A stretch of 62,462 nucleotides of DNA, from positions 1-62,462 of the forward strand of contig JAFABI010000014.1 of the NCBI GenBank assembly GCA_023426125.1, read 5' to 3'. Shown piece after piece: positions 16,741 to 26,179 of this stretch; within the stretch, counting starts at the first letter, position 1; the number at the start of each line of letters is the position of its first letter. The notes beneath the pieces are model-generated. The model saw only the letters and a program-made list of their open reading frames with translations, was not told the origin of the DNA and did no database searches. The position numbers and the translations under genes are program-made. The DNA comes from Bacillota bacterium (GTDB taxonomy: Bacteria; Bacillota; Clostridia; Acetivibrionales; DTU013).

Positions 16741-18023
16741 CCGAGCTGTTCCCGCATTTCCTCCGGGCTATGGTGTCCTCCGTCATGAATGTACTGCTGC
16801 TGCAGACGTTGACCCAGCCAAAGTACGGTAAATGGGTAACGATTACCGCCATGCTGGGCATGGGGCTGGCTAACCTGCTGTCGGCGCTTTACTGCTACAC
16901 CAGAGGCAATCTGACCCTGCTAGCCAAGCTGGACATCGTGCTGTTCACCGTCCTCTGCTTTGCACTCAAGCCACTGTTCCGGGACAGTTTCATGCAATGG
17001 CTGTTCAGCTACGTCACACTACTAAATGTCAACGCCGCCATTGTAATACTCAGTTTTCTCTTCTCCCGCCGCTTGCCATATGTTATTTATGCCAACACCG
17101 CTTTGCGGTTTTTGATGTTTTCGGCAGTGATTTTCGTGCTGTACCGATTTGTACGCCCTTTGTACCTAAAGATGGTGGAACACTGGAATGTGTTTTTCTA
17201 CGTTGCTGTTGCCATTTTTATCAGTTTTGCCTACTATATCGTTGGCAGCAGCAATATTAGCCTCACCTTCACAGAGAATGCTGTCCCGTTGCTTTTGCTC
17301 ATTATGCTGGCTGTGGCAGCCTACTTTTCTATTTGTCATTCCCTCCGGACCCTTTCCCGGGAATACACCCTGCAGGAGGAAAACCTCAAAATGCAGAATA
17401 ATCAGCAGCTGTTGCGGCTTTCCGTTACAGCGATGGAGAAGCGCCTTTCCGTCATGGATGATGCGACGCGTCAGATGGGCATTGTCCAGCACGACCGCCG
17501 CCATTTCAATGGCACCCTGCTGGAGCTTCTGCGGCAGGGACAGGCAGACGAGGCTGCGGCACTTTTAGAGCGGCAGACCGCCGCCATGCCGCAAAAACCA
17601 AGAAGCTACTGTGAAAACACAGCGGTGAACGCCGCAGTCATCTATTATGCAAATCTTGCCGAGCAGGCGGGCATCAGCTGCGACATTTGCATTGACATTC
17701 CCGGTATGCTGAGAGTTGAATCGTTGGAGCTTGCCATGGCACTGTCCAATCTCCTTGAAAACGCCATCCACGCCTGTGAAAAGCTAACCTATGGGAAAAA
17801 GAGGTATCTCCGTTTCACCTGCCTGTTCACCGGGCAGCTTGTTTTGGAGCTGGAAAACTCCTACGAGGGTGAAATTGTGCTGGACGAAAACGGATGCCCT
17901 GCGGCACAGGAAAACAGGCATGGCATCGGTACAAAAAGCATCCTTGCCTTTGCGGAAAGTCACGACGCGCAGGTCATTTACAATATTGCGAAGGGTGTTT
18001 TCAAGGTACGCATGCTGATTTAG
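16737..18023 (+). CDS. GHKL-type sensor histidine kinase (AgrC-like)
   Basis: About 428 residues. Six or so membrane helices in the first 200 residues are followed by a coiled linker (LQEENLKMQNNQQLL), the phospho-acceptor segment VQHDRRHFNG and a GHKL ATPase domain with the N box LSNLLENAIHAC and G-box GIGTKSILAFAE. The topology matches AgrC/ComD peptide-sensing kinases. I prefer the ATG at 16737, which overlaps the regulator stop as ATGA with GGAGG about 7 bases upstream, over the ATG at 16731 that sits too close to it. The ligand is unknown. Confidence 0.9.
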   Translation: MTELFPHFLRAMVSSVMNVLLLQTLTQPKYGKWVTITAMLGMGLANLLSALYCYTRGNLTLLAKLDIVLFTVLCFALKPLFRDSFMQWLFSYVTLLNVNAAIVILSFLFSRRLPYVIYANTALRFLMFSAVIFVLYRFVRPLYLKMVEHWNVFFYVAVAIFISFAYYIVGSSNISLTFTENAVPLLLLIMLAVAAYFSICHSLRTLSREYTLQEENLKMQNNQQLLRLSVTAMEKRLSVMDDATRQMGIVQHDRRHFNGTLLELLRQGQADEAAALLERQTAAMPQKPRSYCENTAVNAAVIYYANLAEQAGISCDICIDIPGMLRVESLELAMALSNLLENAIHACEKLTYGKKRYLRFTCLFTGQLVLELENSYEGEIVLDENGCPAAQENRHGIGTKSILAFAESHDAQVIYNIAKGVFKVRMLI

Positions 18024-18024
18024 G

Positions 18025-18238
18025 AGTACTGCAAATATTACTTCCCGTTTTTCTAATACTACAGCGTAAGCTTCATTAATTTATCGGCATTTATGCGCCT
18101 TGCAGAAATATCGCCAAAGCTTCAAGGCGCTATTTCTGCAAGGATAATTTGGTTGTTTACGCTGTAGTACTAAAGTGCCGGCCGCAATGGACTGCATTTT
18201 CAGAAACTGATACGGGAAGTTATATTTACACCGGTACT
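18025..18238. mobile_element. Palindromic MITE-like element A, copy 1, carrying a nested insertion
   Basis: Begins AGTACTG and ends GGTACT, with inner parts ACTTCCCGTTTTTCT and AAAGTGCCGGCC...TTTTCAGAAA...GGGAAGT. The same pieces in the same order form the 97-bp copy at 48188-48284. This copy is 214 bp because a second palindromic element (18057-18169) interrupts it after position 30 of the element. It lies two bases behind the stop of the GHKL kinase gene. Non-coding; relatives elsewhere in the genome are likely but unseen. Confidence 0.7.
18057..18169. mobile_element. Nested palindromic element with 13-bp terminal inverted repeats
   Basis: 113 bp bounded by TACTACAGCGTAA (18057-18069) and its exact complement TTACGCTGTAGTA (18157-18169). 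The inside holds another near-perfect pair, CCTTGCAGAAATATCGCC (18098-18115) and GGCGCTATTTCTGCAAGG (18126-18143). A 3-4 bp direct repeat (CTAA) flanks both ends. Compared with the uninterrupted element at 48188-48284, the insertion point is after TTTTTCT. This fits a non-autonomous DNA transposon (MITE) that hopped into element A. Confidence 0.7.
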
Positions 18239-18300
18239 TAACAACAGGCGATTCTTATTTGCCAAAAGCCTTTCCGGAATACTTTCGACTTTTTAAGCAT

Positions 18301-18336
18301 AAAAACGGCCTTTTTAAGTATAAAGGGTCGTTTTTT
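18301..18336 (+). terminator. Intrinsic terminator
   Basis: AAAAACGGCCTTT and AAAGGGTCGTTTTTT form a stem of about 12 pairs with one mismatch around a short loop, ending in a run of six T. It would stop transcription coming from the two-component pair. The following 18340-18660 region holds no convincing gene, only short coding-like scraps such as MPVLSGQAGCAGCGGC. Confidence 0.65.
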
Positions 18337-18667
18337 GCTTTTTGATGCTATCCTTTAAGTGCAAACCGAAGTTTTCTGCAAGGAGGGAATAGAATGACAG
18401 GATAGAAAAACAGACGGCGGGAGGATACTTCAGGCGATAAGCTCAAGCAGACGGAAATGTTCGGCAAAAACAGAGGTGTCCGGCGTATGAACCACGTGAG
18501 GATTCGATCATCGGAACGCCCCGGTACCTGTACCGCCGGTATGCCTGTTTTATCCGGACAAGCCGGGTGTGCTGGATGTGGAGGATGCTACCGGCCGAAA
18601 AAGATAATGTGTAAGAAAAGCATATAGATCACAACGGGTTCGTCAACAAATATGGAAGGAGAAAATT

Positions 18668-21600
18668 ATGGCTGTAAAAAAAATCGTAAGAGGCAAAATA
18701 TCATTATGCTTTAAGTTGTTTTTATGCTTGGCAATTGTTTCATTCTCCATGGCTTTTTCTCCGGGGACAGCAAATGCCGCCACGTCTCCCACGGTTTGTA
18801 TAAACAAGCTGGCGGATGTGGATATTGTATTGACTGTCGGTACAACCACACAGGATATAACAAACTATTCTGCAGATTTGAAGAATAAACTGGTTGAAAA
18901 AGGGATACCGGCAGGCCGAATACATATTTCCTCGAAGCAAATGTCTTCATTTACATCATCGGATGGAGATGCAAAGACAATATTTGATACATGGACAAAC
19001 TATCCTGACAGTACAGGACAATGGCGGTTTGATGAGGCTTCAAGGAGCATTGGGTCAACTCAGAATGTTGCGTGGACAGGCTACTGGAATTCAAGTTCCG
19101 AGGCGCAAAAAACCAAAGACATTGTAATAAACTATGATTTTGCAGATACATTTCGGAATAGGGATATATCTCCCATGCGGAACTATACCGGGGCAACGTA
19201 CAAATGTCATCCTGACCCACAGGGCTTTACCTTCAGAATGACAAGGGATGCTGCTGCAAATACCTATTCTTATTACGCTTTTTGGGTGTATACCTACCAG
19301 CAGGTTGCAGGACTCTTTAAGGTTACAAATGTTTCCAGCCCTAATAATGCAGGAAACGGTATACTTGCTGCATGGACAGGCACAGTAAATCCGGTTGTAG
19401 GCAGTACTCTTCAAAATACAACCTGCCTGGGATTCGCCAATGTAGATGTTGATCCGACAAAACCACATCACGTTAAAATCGAAGCTACAGGCAATAGGAT
19501 CAAAATATATTATGAAAACTCATCTACAGCCTTATTTGATGTATCGGATATAAACAGACCCTTGCTTCAGGGGAGCTACGGACCTTTCACATATAGCAAT
19601 CCGAATGCAAAATTGTTTAACATGGGGGTAAGCGCAGACAGCACAAAAACGTTCAATGAGGTTATCAGAGAACCGGATTGGAAAGAAGGCTCAAAGAGGT
19701 TTATTGTCAATCTTGACGATACAACTACGACAGGTTTGAGTGATGGCGATGCTGATCTGCCTGAAATACTTTCCAGGATGGACAACGATGATCTCTACTA
19801 TATAGGCTGGGGCAAGGATGCAAATAAGGATCAGTCCATAGGTACAGACAGTATTAGCGGTTTTATAGCAAAGAACAGTGACAAAGGCCTATTTGTAAAC
19901 AGAGATGCCGATGGCAGGACTTATGCCGGAGATATTGATGCAATGGCTTCATACATTTACAGTATTTACAGTACATCAATAATGCCGGATGTTACTTATT
20001 TGCCATACGGCAGCCCTTATACAATTGATGTTACACCTGCATCGGAGAAGATGAATACGGCAGATGCCGATTTCCCCAGCGGAAAATGGAGGGTTATCCA
20101 CGACCCAAGTGTCTATGAAAATAATGACGGAACTGCGTCATATAGCGGTAATTATCTGAATAGTCTGGATGTTGAATTTGAAAAACCGGGAAAATATGAT
20201 ATATACTATGCGAATAGTTCATCTCCCGTTAAGACGCTGTATATTCATCGAAAACCTGTCGGAAGCTTTAGTATTGCACTAGACAGTTCATACAATGTAT
20301 CCGTAACGGATAATTCCTATGACCCCGATAAAAGAAGCGATGCTGACAGGGGTATCGCTGTCAGTCAGTGGCAGTGGAAGGAAGCAGCTTCAGATACATG
20401 GACAGGCGGGCAGCCTGCCGCATTTACAGCAGGCAAGGACTATCTGGTGGAATTGAAGGTGCAGGATCATGAAGGTGAATGGAGTACGGCATATTCAAGA
20501 TATTCCACAAGCAAAGCCGGTACGGTGAAACCGGTTGCAGACTTTTTCATATCATCGGAAAAATTATATGAGGACAGCCTTGGCAATACGGTTGTAATAG
20601 ACGAAAAAAGTTATGATCCTGCAGGAAAGGGCCTGACAAGTGAATGGACAGTTTACAAAAACGGTGCGGTGATCTATGGCCCAAGTGTTGCCCCCAAGAC
20701 AGATTTTTCAGGTTTGACAGCCGGAGAGTACAAGATTTCATTGAGAGTAAAGAATTCAAGCAACATCTGGTCGGAGGTGTTTTCAAGACTCCTTACCATC
20801 CATGCCGTAACTCCAAACTTTCATACGCGATTGCTGGAAAAAAACAATGTGAGTGCAGCGGTGTACGGAAAGGTTGACTATGCCGGTATCATTCATAGTT
20901 CGCCGATTGTGAAAAGGGGCATCGAGTATAGAAGCGTCTCGGAAGCTGTTTATACAAGAGCGCTCGACACCGGTGAAGGTGAAGGCGACTTTACAGTCAT
21001 TCTTACGGGCCTTTCACCCGGCACGGCATATTATGCAAGGAGCTTTTCGATTAACAGCCTCGGCATATCCAAATATGACGCTGCCGAAGTCTCGTTTACA
21101 ACAGATGCTGCGGAAACTCCGCCGGCCGGCGAGGTAACGGTAACGGATACTTTACTGGTAAGGACAGCTGCAACAACAGCTACGGTAAGCGCAAGTGTTT
21201 ACAGCACAGGGAGCATAGCTATTGTCAGAAGAGGTATACAGTATAGGAAAACAGTAGGTGAATCGGTATACTCTGAAAAAGTTGAAGCCGGAACCGGAAC
21301 CGGTACATTCACTGTGGACTTGACAGGACTCAGCCCAAATACCGAATATATTGTAAGGGGATTTGCATCAAGCCTTTCAAGTACAGCCTATGATCCAATA
21401 GGGGTTAGCTTTACAACCGAGGCGTCAATAACTCCGGAGATCAGTGTCTATAGCCCGATCATATATGAGGCGGCTGCCGACAACGGCTCAATTTCTGTAG
21501 CCCAGGCGGTTTATCTGACCAACGGAATTTTTGCGTCCGACATGAGCAGCGGAGTAACCGTAAATAACCTGCCGTCCGGACTTGGGATATCGGTTACAAG

Positions 21601-24409
21601 AAACAGCGATACCAAGATTACGGTTGCGTTTACAGGGAATGCGGCAAACCATACAACTGCAGACAACGTGAGCAACGCTTCCATAACCGTAGATGAGTCA
21701 AAGATCAGTGGAGCTGAAGGCAACGTGACAACAGGGTACTTTTCATTTGTATTCACCGGAAGCCCTTCAGCAGCATTGTTCCAGGATAAGGAAGCCCTCA
21801 CCCCGATCTATGCACACGGAGACAGTGCGGAGCATGTAACGGCTACGCTGTATCTACCGCTTAAGGGAAGCTCGGGACATACCGCAGTGATCTGGAGGTC
21901 GTCAAGTACAGCGCTGATCACAAATACCGGAAGAGTTACAAGGCCGGAGCCGGACGGGGCAGATACAACCGTAACGCTTACCGCAACACTTACGGATAAT
22001 GCAACAGGAGCTGCAGCAACGAAGACCTTTTCCCTGAAGGTGCTTAAGCTCGCCGATCAGGATGCCGCTGAAGATGCCGCGAAAAATCTCACTACAGCGA
22101 AAGCCTTCAGATTTGAAACCGGAGATACCTGGGAAGCTATAACAAATGCATTCTTTGCGGTGGCGACAGGTGACCATGGCACAACGATTACCTGGGCTTC
22201 CGATAATGATGCCATTACCCTCCTGAACGGATCAAGTGAAACGGTCGCTAACGTTACAAGGCCTGCGGACAGCAATATGAATACAATTCTGACGGCAACG
22301 ATAAGACGTGGAAACGCCAGTGTTACAAAGACCTTCCTCCTGGTTGTACAGAAGAATGGCGTCAGCAAGACGGTAACAAGACAAACTACTTCAAGAACCG
22401 TAACGGCTTCAACTGATTCCAATCCGACAATACAGACCTTTACGATTGAGAGAAGTGTACTTGAGGATAATACAAAGATTGATTATGTTTTGCTGGATGC
22501 AAACCGTATCCTGACCTTAACGGATACAATGAACCCGCAAAGCGGTGAAGAAAGTCAGAACACAGTAATGGTTGCAATGAATCAGAATTCCAGTGATCCG
22601 GCGCAGCAGCTTGCGATTGAAATACCTGCAACAGCTGTGGCAGCCATGGCCGACAGGAACGCGAGACTTGAAATTAAGACGGATGAGGGATCAATCAAGC
22701 TGGAACAGAGCGTGCTCAACCAGATGGCATCAAGAGGAACAGACCTTTTCTTCAGGATTGTTCCGGTATATGATTCTGCTGAAAAAACTCAGGCGGCGGC
22801 CTCTGCACGCGGCAACAGTGCAGTAATACAGATGGTAGGAAACAAACAGCTTGGAATTCTTGGGTTGCCAAGGAAGATTGAGACAAACTACACCAATTTT
22901 AATACGAATGTCATACTTCCTTTAACAGGTATAACGGTACCAGCGACAGGAGCCCAAGCATTCCTTGATTCGCTGAAAGTATTTGTGGAGCACAGCGACA
23001 ACACTACAGAGCTGCTTGATCCATTAAATATTATTTATGATAACGGAGAGCCTACCGGTGTGGAATTCAGAATTAACCGGTTCAGCCGTTTCCAGATCAT
23101 AAGAGCATATGCAGAGAGCAGCGGCGGCGCTATAACAACACCGGCTGCATCAACTGGGGTTGATGTAATGGTGGGCGGCACAAAACAAAAGGATGTTGTG
23201 AGTGTTAACACCGCACAAAATCCCAACGGCGGCAATGACATCACCATAACCGTAAATAACGACAAGCTTTCGGAAAAAGTGAAGACCGGAAACTCCGGCG
23301 AGAGTGTGACCATATTGACGGCGGATATTGCGGACAAACTTGGGATAAAGCTTAACGGAGAACTTCTCAAGGCATTGCAGGATAAAAATGATACGCTTGT
23401 CATCGGAACACCTGCCGTAAGCTGGAGCATCCCCGCAGGTGCAGTAGACATAAACAGTGTTTATGATATGCTGGGAAAACCGTCTGACATAAGCGACATA
23501 GAAATCAATATGACACTCGGCAGTTTGCCGGGAACCGAATACGACAAGATTAAGACTGCAATCAAAGCAAAAGGTGCAGAAATGCTGTCAGATGCCATTG
23601 ATTTCAAGATTGTTTTGAGTTGTAATTCAAAAAGCGTAGAACCCGGTAAATTCAGGCAGTATGCCGAAACAGTGATAACGCTGCCTAAAGACATTGATCC
23701 GAAGAAGATAACCACCGGGGTATATGTAAGTCGTGAGCTGGATATATCTCACGTTCCGACAAGGGTAACAATAGCGGACGGTATTTACTATGCCAGGATC
23801 AACAGTCTTTACAGCAGCGGAACACATACAGTGATCTGGAATTCCAAAGAATTTCCGGATGTGGCAAACCACTGGTCCAAGGAAGAAACAAACGATATGG
23901 GATCAAGAATGGTAGTGTCTGGAGTAGACACGGGGGCTTACGAACCGGACAGGGTAATCACAAGGGCTGAATTTGCTTCAATACTTGCAAAAGGACTTGG
24001 ATTGAGATCTGTTAGCACAAGCGGTCCGTTTACCGATGTGAAGCCTGATGCATGGTATAATGAAGTGATAAAAATAGCTGCGGCATTCAAGCTGATTGAG
24101 GGTTATGGAAACGGCACTTTCGGGCCTGACAGGGCCATAAGCAGGGAAGAGGCTATGGCAATGACTGCAAGAGCTATGAATCTGGTGGAGCTTGATACAA
24201 ATGTGGAGAAAGCAGAAGCAAACGAGCAGCTTAAGAAATTCACTGACGGTGGAAGTGTTGCCGAATGGGCGTCACAGTATGCGGCAGCATGCATCCGGAG
24301 TGGCATTATTGAAGGCTTTAATGGTACGGTTAGGCCTAAAGATAGTATAACCCGCGCAGAGGCTGCGGCTGTTATCAGGAAGGTATTGAAAAAGGCAGAC
24401 ATGATATAG
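18668..24409 (+). CDS. Large SLH-anchored multidomain surface protein
   Basis: 1913 residues. A Sec signal peptide ends near TANA (residue 37). Next comes a region of about 300 residues resembling a concanavalin-type/LamG fold (QWRFDEASRSIGSTQNVAW...), then two PKD-like modules (about 530-715; DPDKRSDADRGIAVSQWQW). Two fibronectin-III-like repeats follow (about 715-920; each with KRGIEYR/RRGIQYR and TGLSPxTxY). After these are atrophied bacterial Ig-like modules (about 1040-1220; ITWASDNDAITL and VTRP) and a long beta-rich region. Three SLH repeats close the protein (about 1728-1913; FPDVANHWSKEE, FTDVKPDAWYNEV, AEWASQYAAACIRSGI) for cell-wall anchoring. No catalytic domain is recognised, so the role is structural or adhesive. 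AGGAG precedes the ATG. Confidence 0.88.
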   Translation: MAVKKIVRGKISLCFKLFLCLAIVSFSMAFSPGTANAATSPTVCINKLADVDIVLTVGTTTQDITNYSADLKNKLVEKGIPAGRIHISSKQMSSFTSSDGDAKTIFDTWTNYPDSTGQWRFDEASRSIGSTQNVAWTGYWNSSSEAQKTKDIVINYDFADTFRNRDISPMRNYTGATYKCHPDPQGFTFRMTRDAAANTYSYYAFWVYTYQQVAGLFKVTNVSSPNNAGNGILAAWTGTVNPVVGSTLQNTTCLGFANVDVDPTKPHHVKIEATGNRIKIYYENSSTALFDVSDINRPLLQGSYGPFTYSNPNAKLFNMGVSADSTKTFNEVIREPDWKEGSKRFIVNLDDTTTTGLSDGDADLPEILSRMDNDDLYYIGWGKDANKDQSIGTDSISGFIAKNSDKGLFVNRDADGRTYAGDIDAMASYIYSIYSTSIMPDVTYLPYGSPYTIDVTPASEKMNTADADFPSGKWRVIHDPSVYENNDGTASYSGNYLNSLDVEFEKPGKYDIYYANSSSPVKTLYIHRKPVGSFSIALDSSYNVSVTDNSYDPDKRSDADRGIAVSQWQWKEAASDTWTGGQPAAFTAGKDYLVELKVQDHEGEWSTAYSRYSTSKAGTVKPVADFFISSEKLYEDSLGNTVVIDEKSYDPAGKGLTSEWTVYKNGAVIYGPSVAPKTDFSGLTAGEYKISLRVKNSSNIWSEVFSRLLTIHAVTPNFHTRLLEKNNVSAAVYGKVDYAGIIHSSPIVKRGIEYRSVSEAVYTRALDTGEGEGDFTVILTGLSPGTAYYARSFSINSLGISKYDAAEVSFTTDAAETPPAGEVTVTDTLLVRTAATTATVSASVYSTGSIAIVRRGIQYRKTVGESVYSEKVEAGTGTGTFTVDLTGLSPNTEYIVRGFASSLSSTAYDPIGVSFTTEASITPEISVYSPIIYEAAADNGSISVAQAVYLTNGIFASDMSSGVTVNNLPSGLGISVTRNSDTKITVAFTGNAANHTTADNVSNASITVDESKISGAEGNVTTGYFSFVFTGSPSAALFQDKEALTPIYAHGDSAEHVTATLYLPLKGSSGHTAVIWRSSSTALITNTGRVTRPEPDGADTTVTLTATLTDNATGAAATKTFSLKVLKLADQDAAEDAAKNLTTAKAFRFETGDTWEAITNAFFAVATGDHGTTITWASDNDAITLLNGSSETVANVTRPADSNMNTILTATIRRGNASVTKTFLLVVQKNGVSKTVTRQTTSRTVTASTDSNPTIQTFTIERSVLEDNTKIDYVLLDANRILTLTDTMNPQSGEESQNTVMVAMNQNSSDPAQQLAIEIPATAVAAMADRNARLEIKTDEGSIKLEQSVLNQMASRGTDLFFRIVPVYDSAEKTQAAASARGNSAVIQMVGNKQLGILGLPRKIETNYTNFNTNVILPLTGITVPATGAQAFLDSLKVFVEHSDNTTELLDPLNIIYDNGEPTGVEFRINRFSRFQIIRAYAESSGGAITTPAASTGVDVMVGGTKQKDVVSVNTAQNPNGGNDITITVNNDKLSEKVKTGNSGESVTILTADIADKLGIKLNGELLKALQDKNDTLVIGTPAVSWSIPAGAVDINSVYDMLGKPSDISDIEINMTLGSLPGTEYDKIKTAIKAKGAEMLSDAIDFKIVLSCNSKSVEPGKFRQYAETVITLPKDIDPKKITTGVYVSRELDISHVPTRVTIADGIYYARINSLYSSGTHTVIWNSKEFPDVANHWSKEETNDMGSRMVVSGVDTGAYEPDRVITRAEFASILAKGLGLRSVSTSGPFTDVKPDAWYNEVIKIAAAFKLIEGYGNGTFGPDRAISREEAMAMTARAMNLVELDTNVEKAEANEQLKKFTDGGSVAEWASQYAAACIRSGIIEGFNGTVRPKDSITRAEAAAVIRKVLKKADMI

Positions 24410-24447
24410 TAGAGTGTAATTAGGTGTATTTTATACGTAGGATTTAG

Positions 24448-24487
24448 AGGAGATTTGTTCAGAAAAGCCTGGACAAATCTCCTTTGT
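24448..24487 (+). terminator. Intrinsic terminator of the SLH gene
   Basis: AGGAGATTTGTTCAG (24448-24462) pairs with CTGGACAAATCTCCT (24469-24483) with one G-T pair and a 6-nt loop, followed by TTTG. It lies 38 bp after the stop of the large surface-protein gene. Confidence 0.7.
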
Positions 24488-24599
24488 ATGTGTGCCCAGC
24501 ATGGTTGGAGACAAAATATGCTTTGATGTGAGGGGGGCTTTTACGTCCATTTTTTTGTTATATATACAGTTACAAATCTTAAATATATGGAAAAACTTC

Positions 24600-24630
24600 T
24601 TGCATGTGACGTAACGTAATGAATTATAAT
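24600..24630 (+). promoter_or_regulatory. MerR-type promoter with 19-bp spacer
   Basis: TTGCAT (24600-24605), exactly 19 bp, then TATAAT (24625-24630). The over-long spacer holds the near-dyad TGACGTAACGTAA. A 19-bp spacer that must be twisted by the regulator is the hallmark of MerR-controlled promoters. It drives the MerR gene itself at 24650, so autoregulation is likely. Confidence 0.65.
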
Positions 24631-24649
24631 ATTAACAGGAGGTGAGAAT

Positions 24650-25450
24650 ATGGAAAAAAACGGAGCGATACCGCAAGGATATATGACCGTAGGTGAGGCT
24701 GCAAAGAAAATGGGTGTCACCGTCCGCACCCTGCAATACTACGATAAAGAAGGTCTGCTTTCGCCATCGTCCGAAAGCGAAGGAGGCCGTAGGCTTTATA
24801 CCGACAAAGATTTGATTAAGCTCTATCAAATCTTATCAATGAAGTCTCTTGGATTTTCATTGGAGGATATAAAAAATCGCCTGATCCCTCTTGATACCCC
24901 CGCCGATGTTGCCGGCGCGCTTACAGAGCACGCAGCCGCCATACAGGAAAAGATAAAAACTCTGTCAGTATCATTGAAAGCGGTAGAAGCATTAAAAGCG
25001 GAAGTGCTGCAAATGCAATCGGTGGATTTCAAAAAATACGCTGATATTATCGTAAATTTACAAATGAAAAATGAGTTCTACTGGCTTATCAAGCATCTCG
25101 ATGATAAGACCCTTGACCGTATTCGGAGCCGCTTCGATAAGGATAGCGGCTTGGCAATGATGGAGACTTTCAAACGTCTGCATGATGAGGCGGTACGGCT
25201 TCAAAAAGATGGTGTGCCGCCTGAAAGCGAGAAAGGCCAAAACCTTGCTAAAGCGTTTTGGGATATGGTTATGGAATTTACGGGCGGGGATATAAATATG
25301 CTGTCCAAACTTATCGAGACTGAAAACATTATTGGCCCGGACAAGGAATGGAAACAAAAACAAGTGATTGCCTATTCTTTTATCGAACCGGCTTTAGAAG
25401 CCTATTTCACAGAATTGGGACTTAATCCGTTTGAGGAGGTGCCTAAATGA
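24650..25450 (+). CDS. MerR-family transcriptional regulator
   Basis: 266 residues. The N-terminal winged HTH has GEAAKKMGVTVRTLQYYDKEGLL and the long dimerisation helix runs to about residue 120. The C-terminal domain (about 125-266) is helical and charged, and is probably an effector domain sensing a drug or antimicrobial. AGGAGGTGAG precedes the ATG. The start of an ABC transporter gene overlaps its stop codon (ATGA), and this gene order (MerR, ABC ATPase, ABC-2 permease) is common for drug-export operons in Clostridia. Here the transporter is wrecked, leaving the regulator without its partner. Confidence 0.88.
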   Translation: MEKNGAIPQGYMTVGEAAKKMGVTVRTLQYYDKEGLLSPSSESEGGRRLYTDKDLIKLYQILSMKSLGFSLEDIKNRLIPLDTPADVAGALTEHAAAIQEKIKTLSVSLKAVEALKAEVLQMQSVDFKKYADIIVNLQMKNEFYWLIKHLDDKTLDRIRSRFDKDSGLAMMETFKRLHDEAVRLQKDGVPPESEKGQNLAKAFWDMVMEFTGGDINMLSKLIETENIIGPDKEWKQKQVIAYSFIEPALEAYFTELGLNPFEEVPK

Positions 25451-25888
25451 AATATGCCATACAGGTTGACAGGCTAAAGAAAAGCTATGGCGATCATCCT
25501 GTGCTGAAGGGCTTGAATTTTAATGTAATAAAAGGTGAAATTTTTGCTTTGCTTGGCGTAAATGGCGCAGGCAAAACCACAAATTTTTACTGCGGTATCA
25601 TTAAGTATTGGAAGTGTCTTGGGGCTGGCGGTAAAAAACCAGGCAAAACTCACCATGATTTCACAAGTGATATTTCTACCCTCCATTATGCTGTCGGGGA
25701 TTATGTTTCCTGTTGATTTACTCCCTCGGATTTTTGAGATTGTGGGAAAAATATTCCCCGCGACTTGGGGATATAAATTGCTGGCAGGCAACGGTTTTTA
25801 TTTTGGCAACCTGTGGCCTTTGGCGGCTATCCTCTTAGCTGCGGTTATACTATGCGGTTTTATGTTAAAAAGACTGCAATCGGAATAA
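25447..25888 (+). pseudogene. Collapsed ABC-2 drug exporter: ATPase start fused to permease end
   Basis: ATG 25447 opens a normal ABC ATPase (VDRLKKSYGDHPVLKGLNF, Walker A LLGVNGAGKTT at residues 36-46). At about 25583 the homology stops. The following DNA, in another frame, encodes the last part of an ABC-2 permease (SIGSVLGLAVKNQAKLTMIS, FLPSIMLSGIMFPVDLLPRI, up to LKRLQSE at 25888). A single internal deletion that removed the rest of the ATPase and the first half of the permease explains this. Read from the ATG the product ends at 25716 after out-of-frame residues, so no working transporter remains. Confidence 0.85.
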
Positions 25889-26030
25889 TGAACCAATCAC
25901 AGATAGCGATTGTATGCGGCATGCTGGAACCGCTATATTATTACGAACACTAAAGACATTATAGGTATCTATGATATAAATTACTGCAAGATAAGAAAGT
26001 GAGCCGGTGAATCAGGAAGGAGATTTAACA

Positions 26031-26105
26031 ATGACAGATAAGGTATTCCTCCATCAATTGCGCCGTGGAATCGGGAGTGCAATTATTTGGCTTAAGACAA
26101 AATGA
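26031..26105 (+). pseudogene. N-terminal fragment of a conserved clostridial protein
   Basis: Behind a strong AGGAAGGAG a 24-codon frame reads MTDKVFLHQLRRGIGSAIIW and stops after LKTK. The opening looks like the start of a longer protein (an 'MTDKxFLxQLxRGIGSAIxEL' beginning that I recall from clostridial genomes), and the rest is missing. Probably a truncated remnant of the same rearrangement that damaged the ABC genes, though a tiny functional peptide cannot be excluded. Confidence 0.35.
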
Positions 26106-26179
26106 GAACGGCTCATTAAACAGATTGCTCATTTTTCCACTATGAGATGGAGTTTACGAATTCAGTTCCTGCTTTGCAT

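Noticed and set aside
18057..18169. Nested palindrome as an intrinsic terminator or small RNA
   Set aside because: Exact 13-bp terminal inverted repeats, flanking direct repeat and the empty-site comparison with 48188-48284 fit an inserted element much better.
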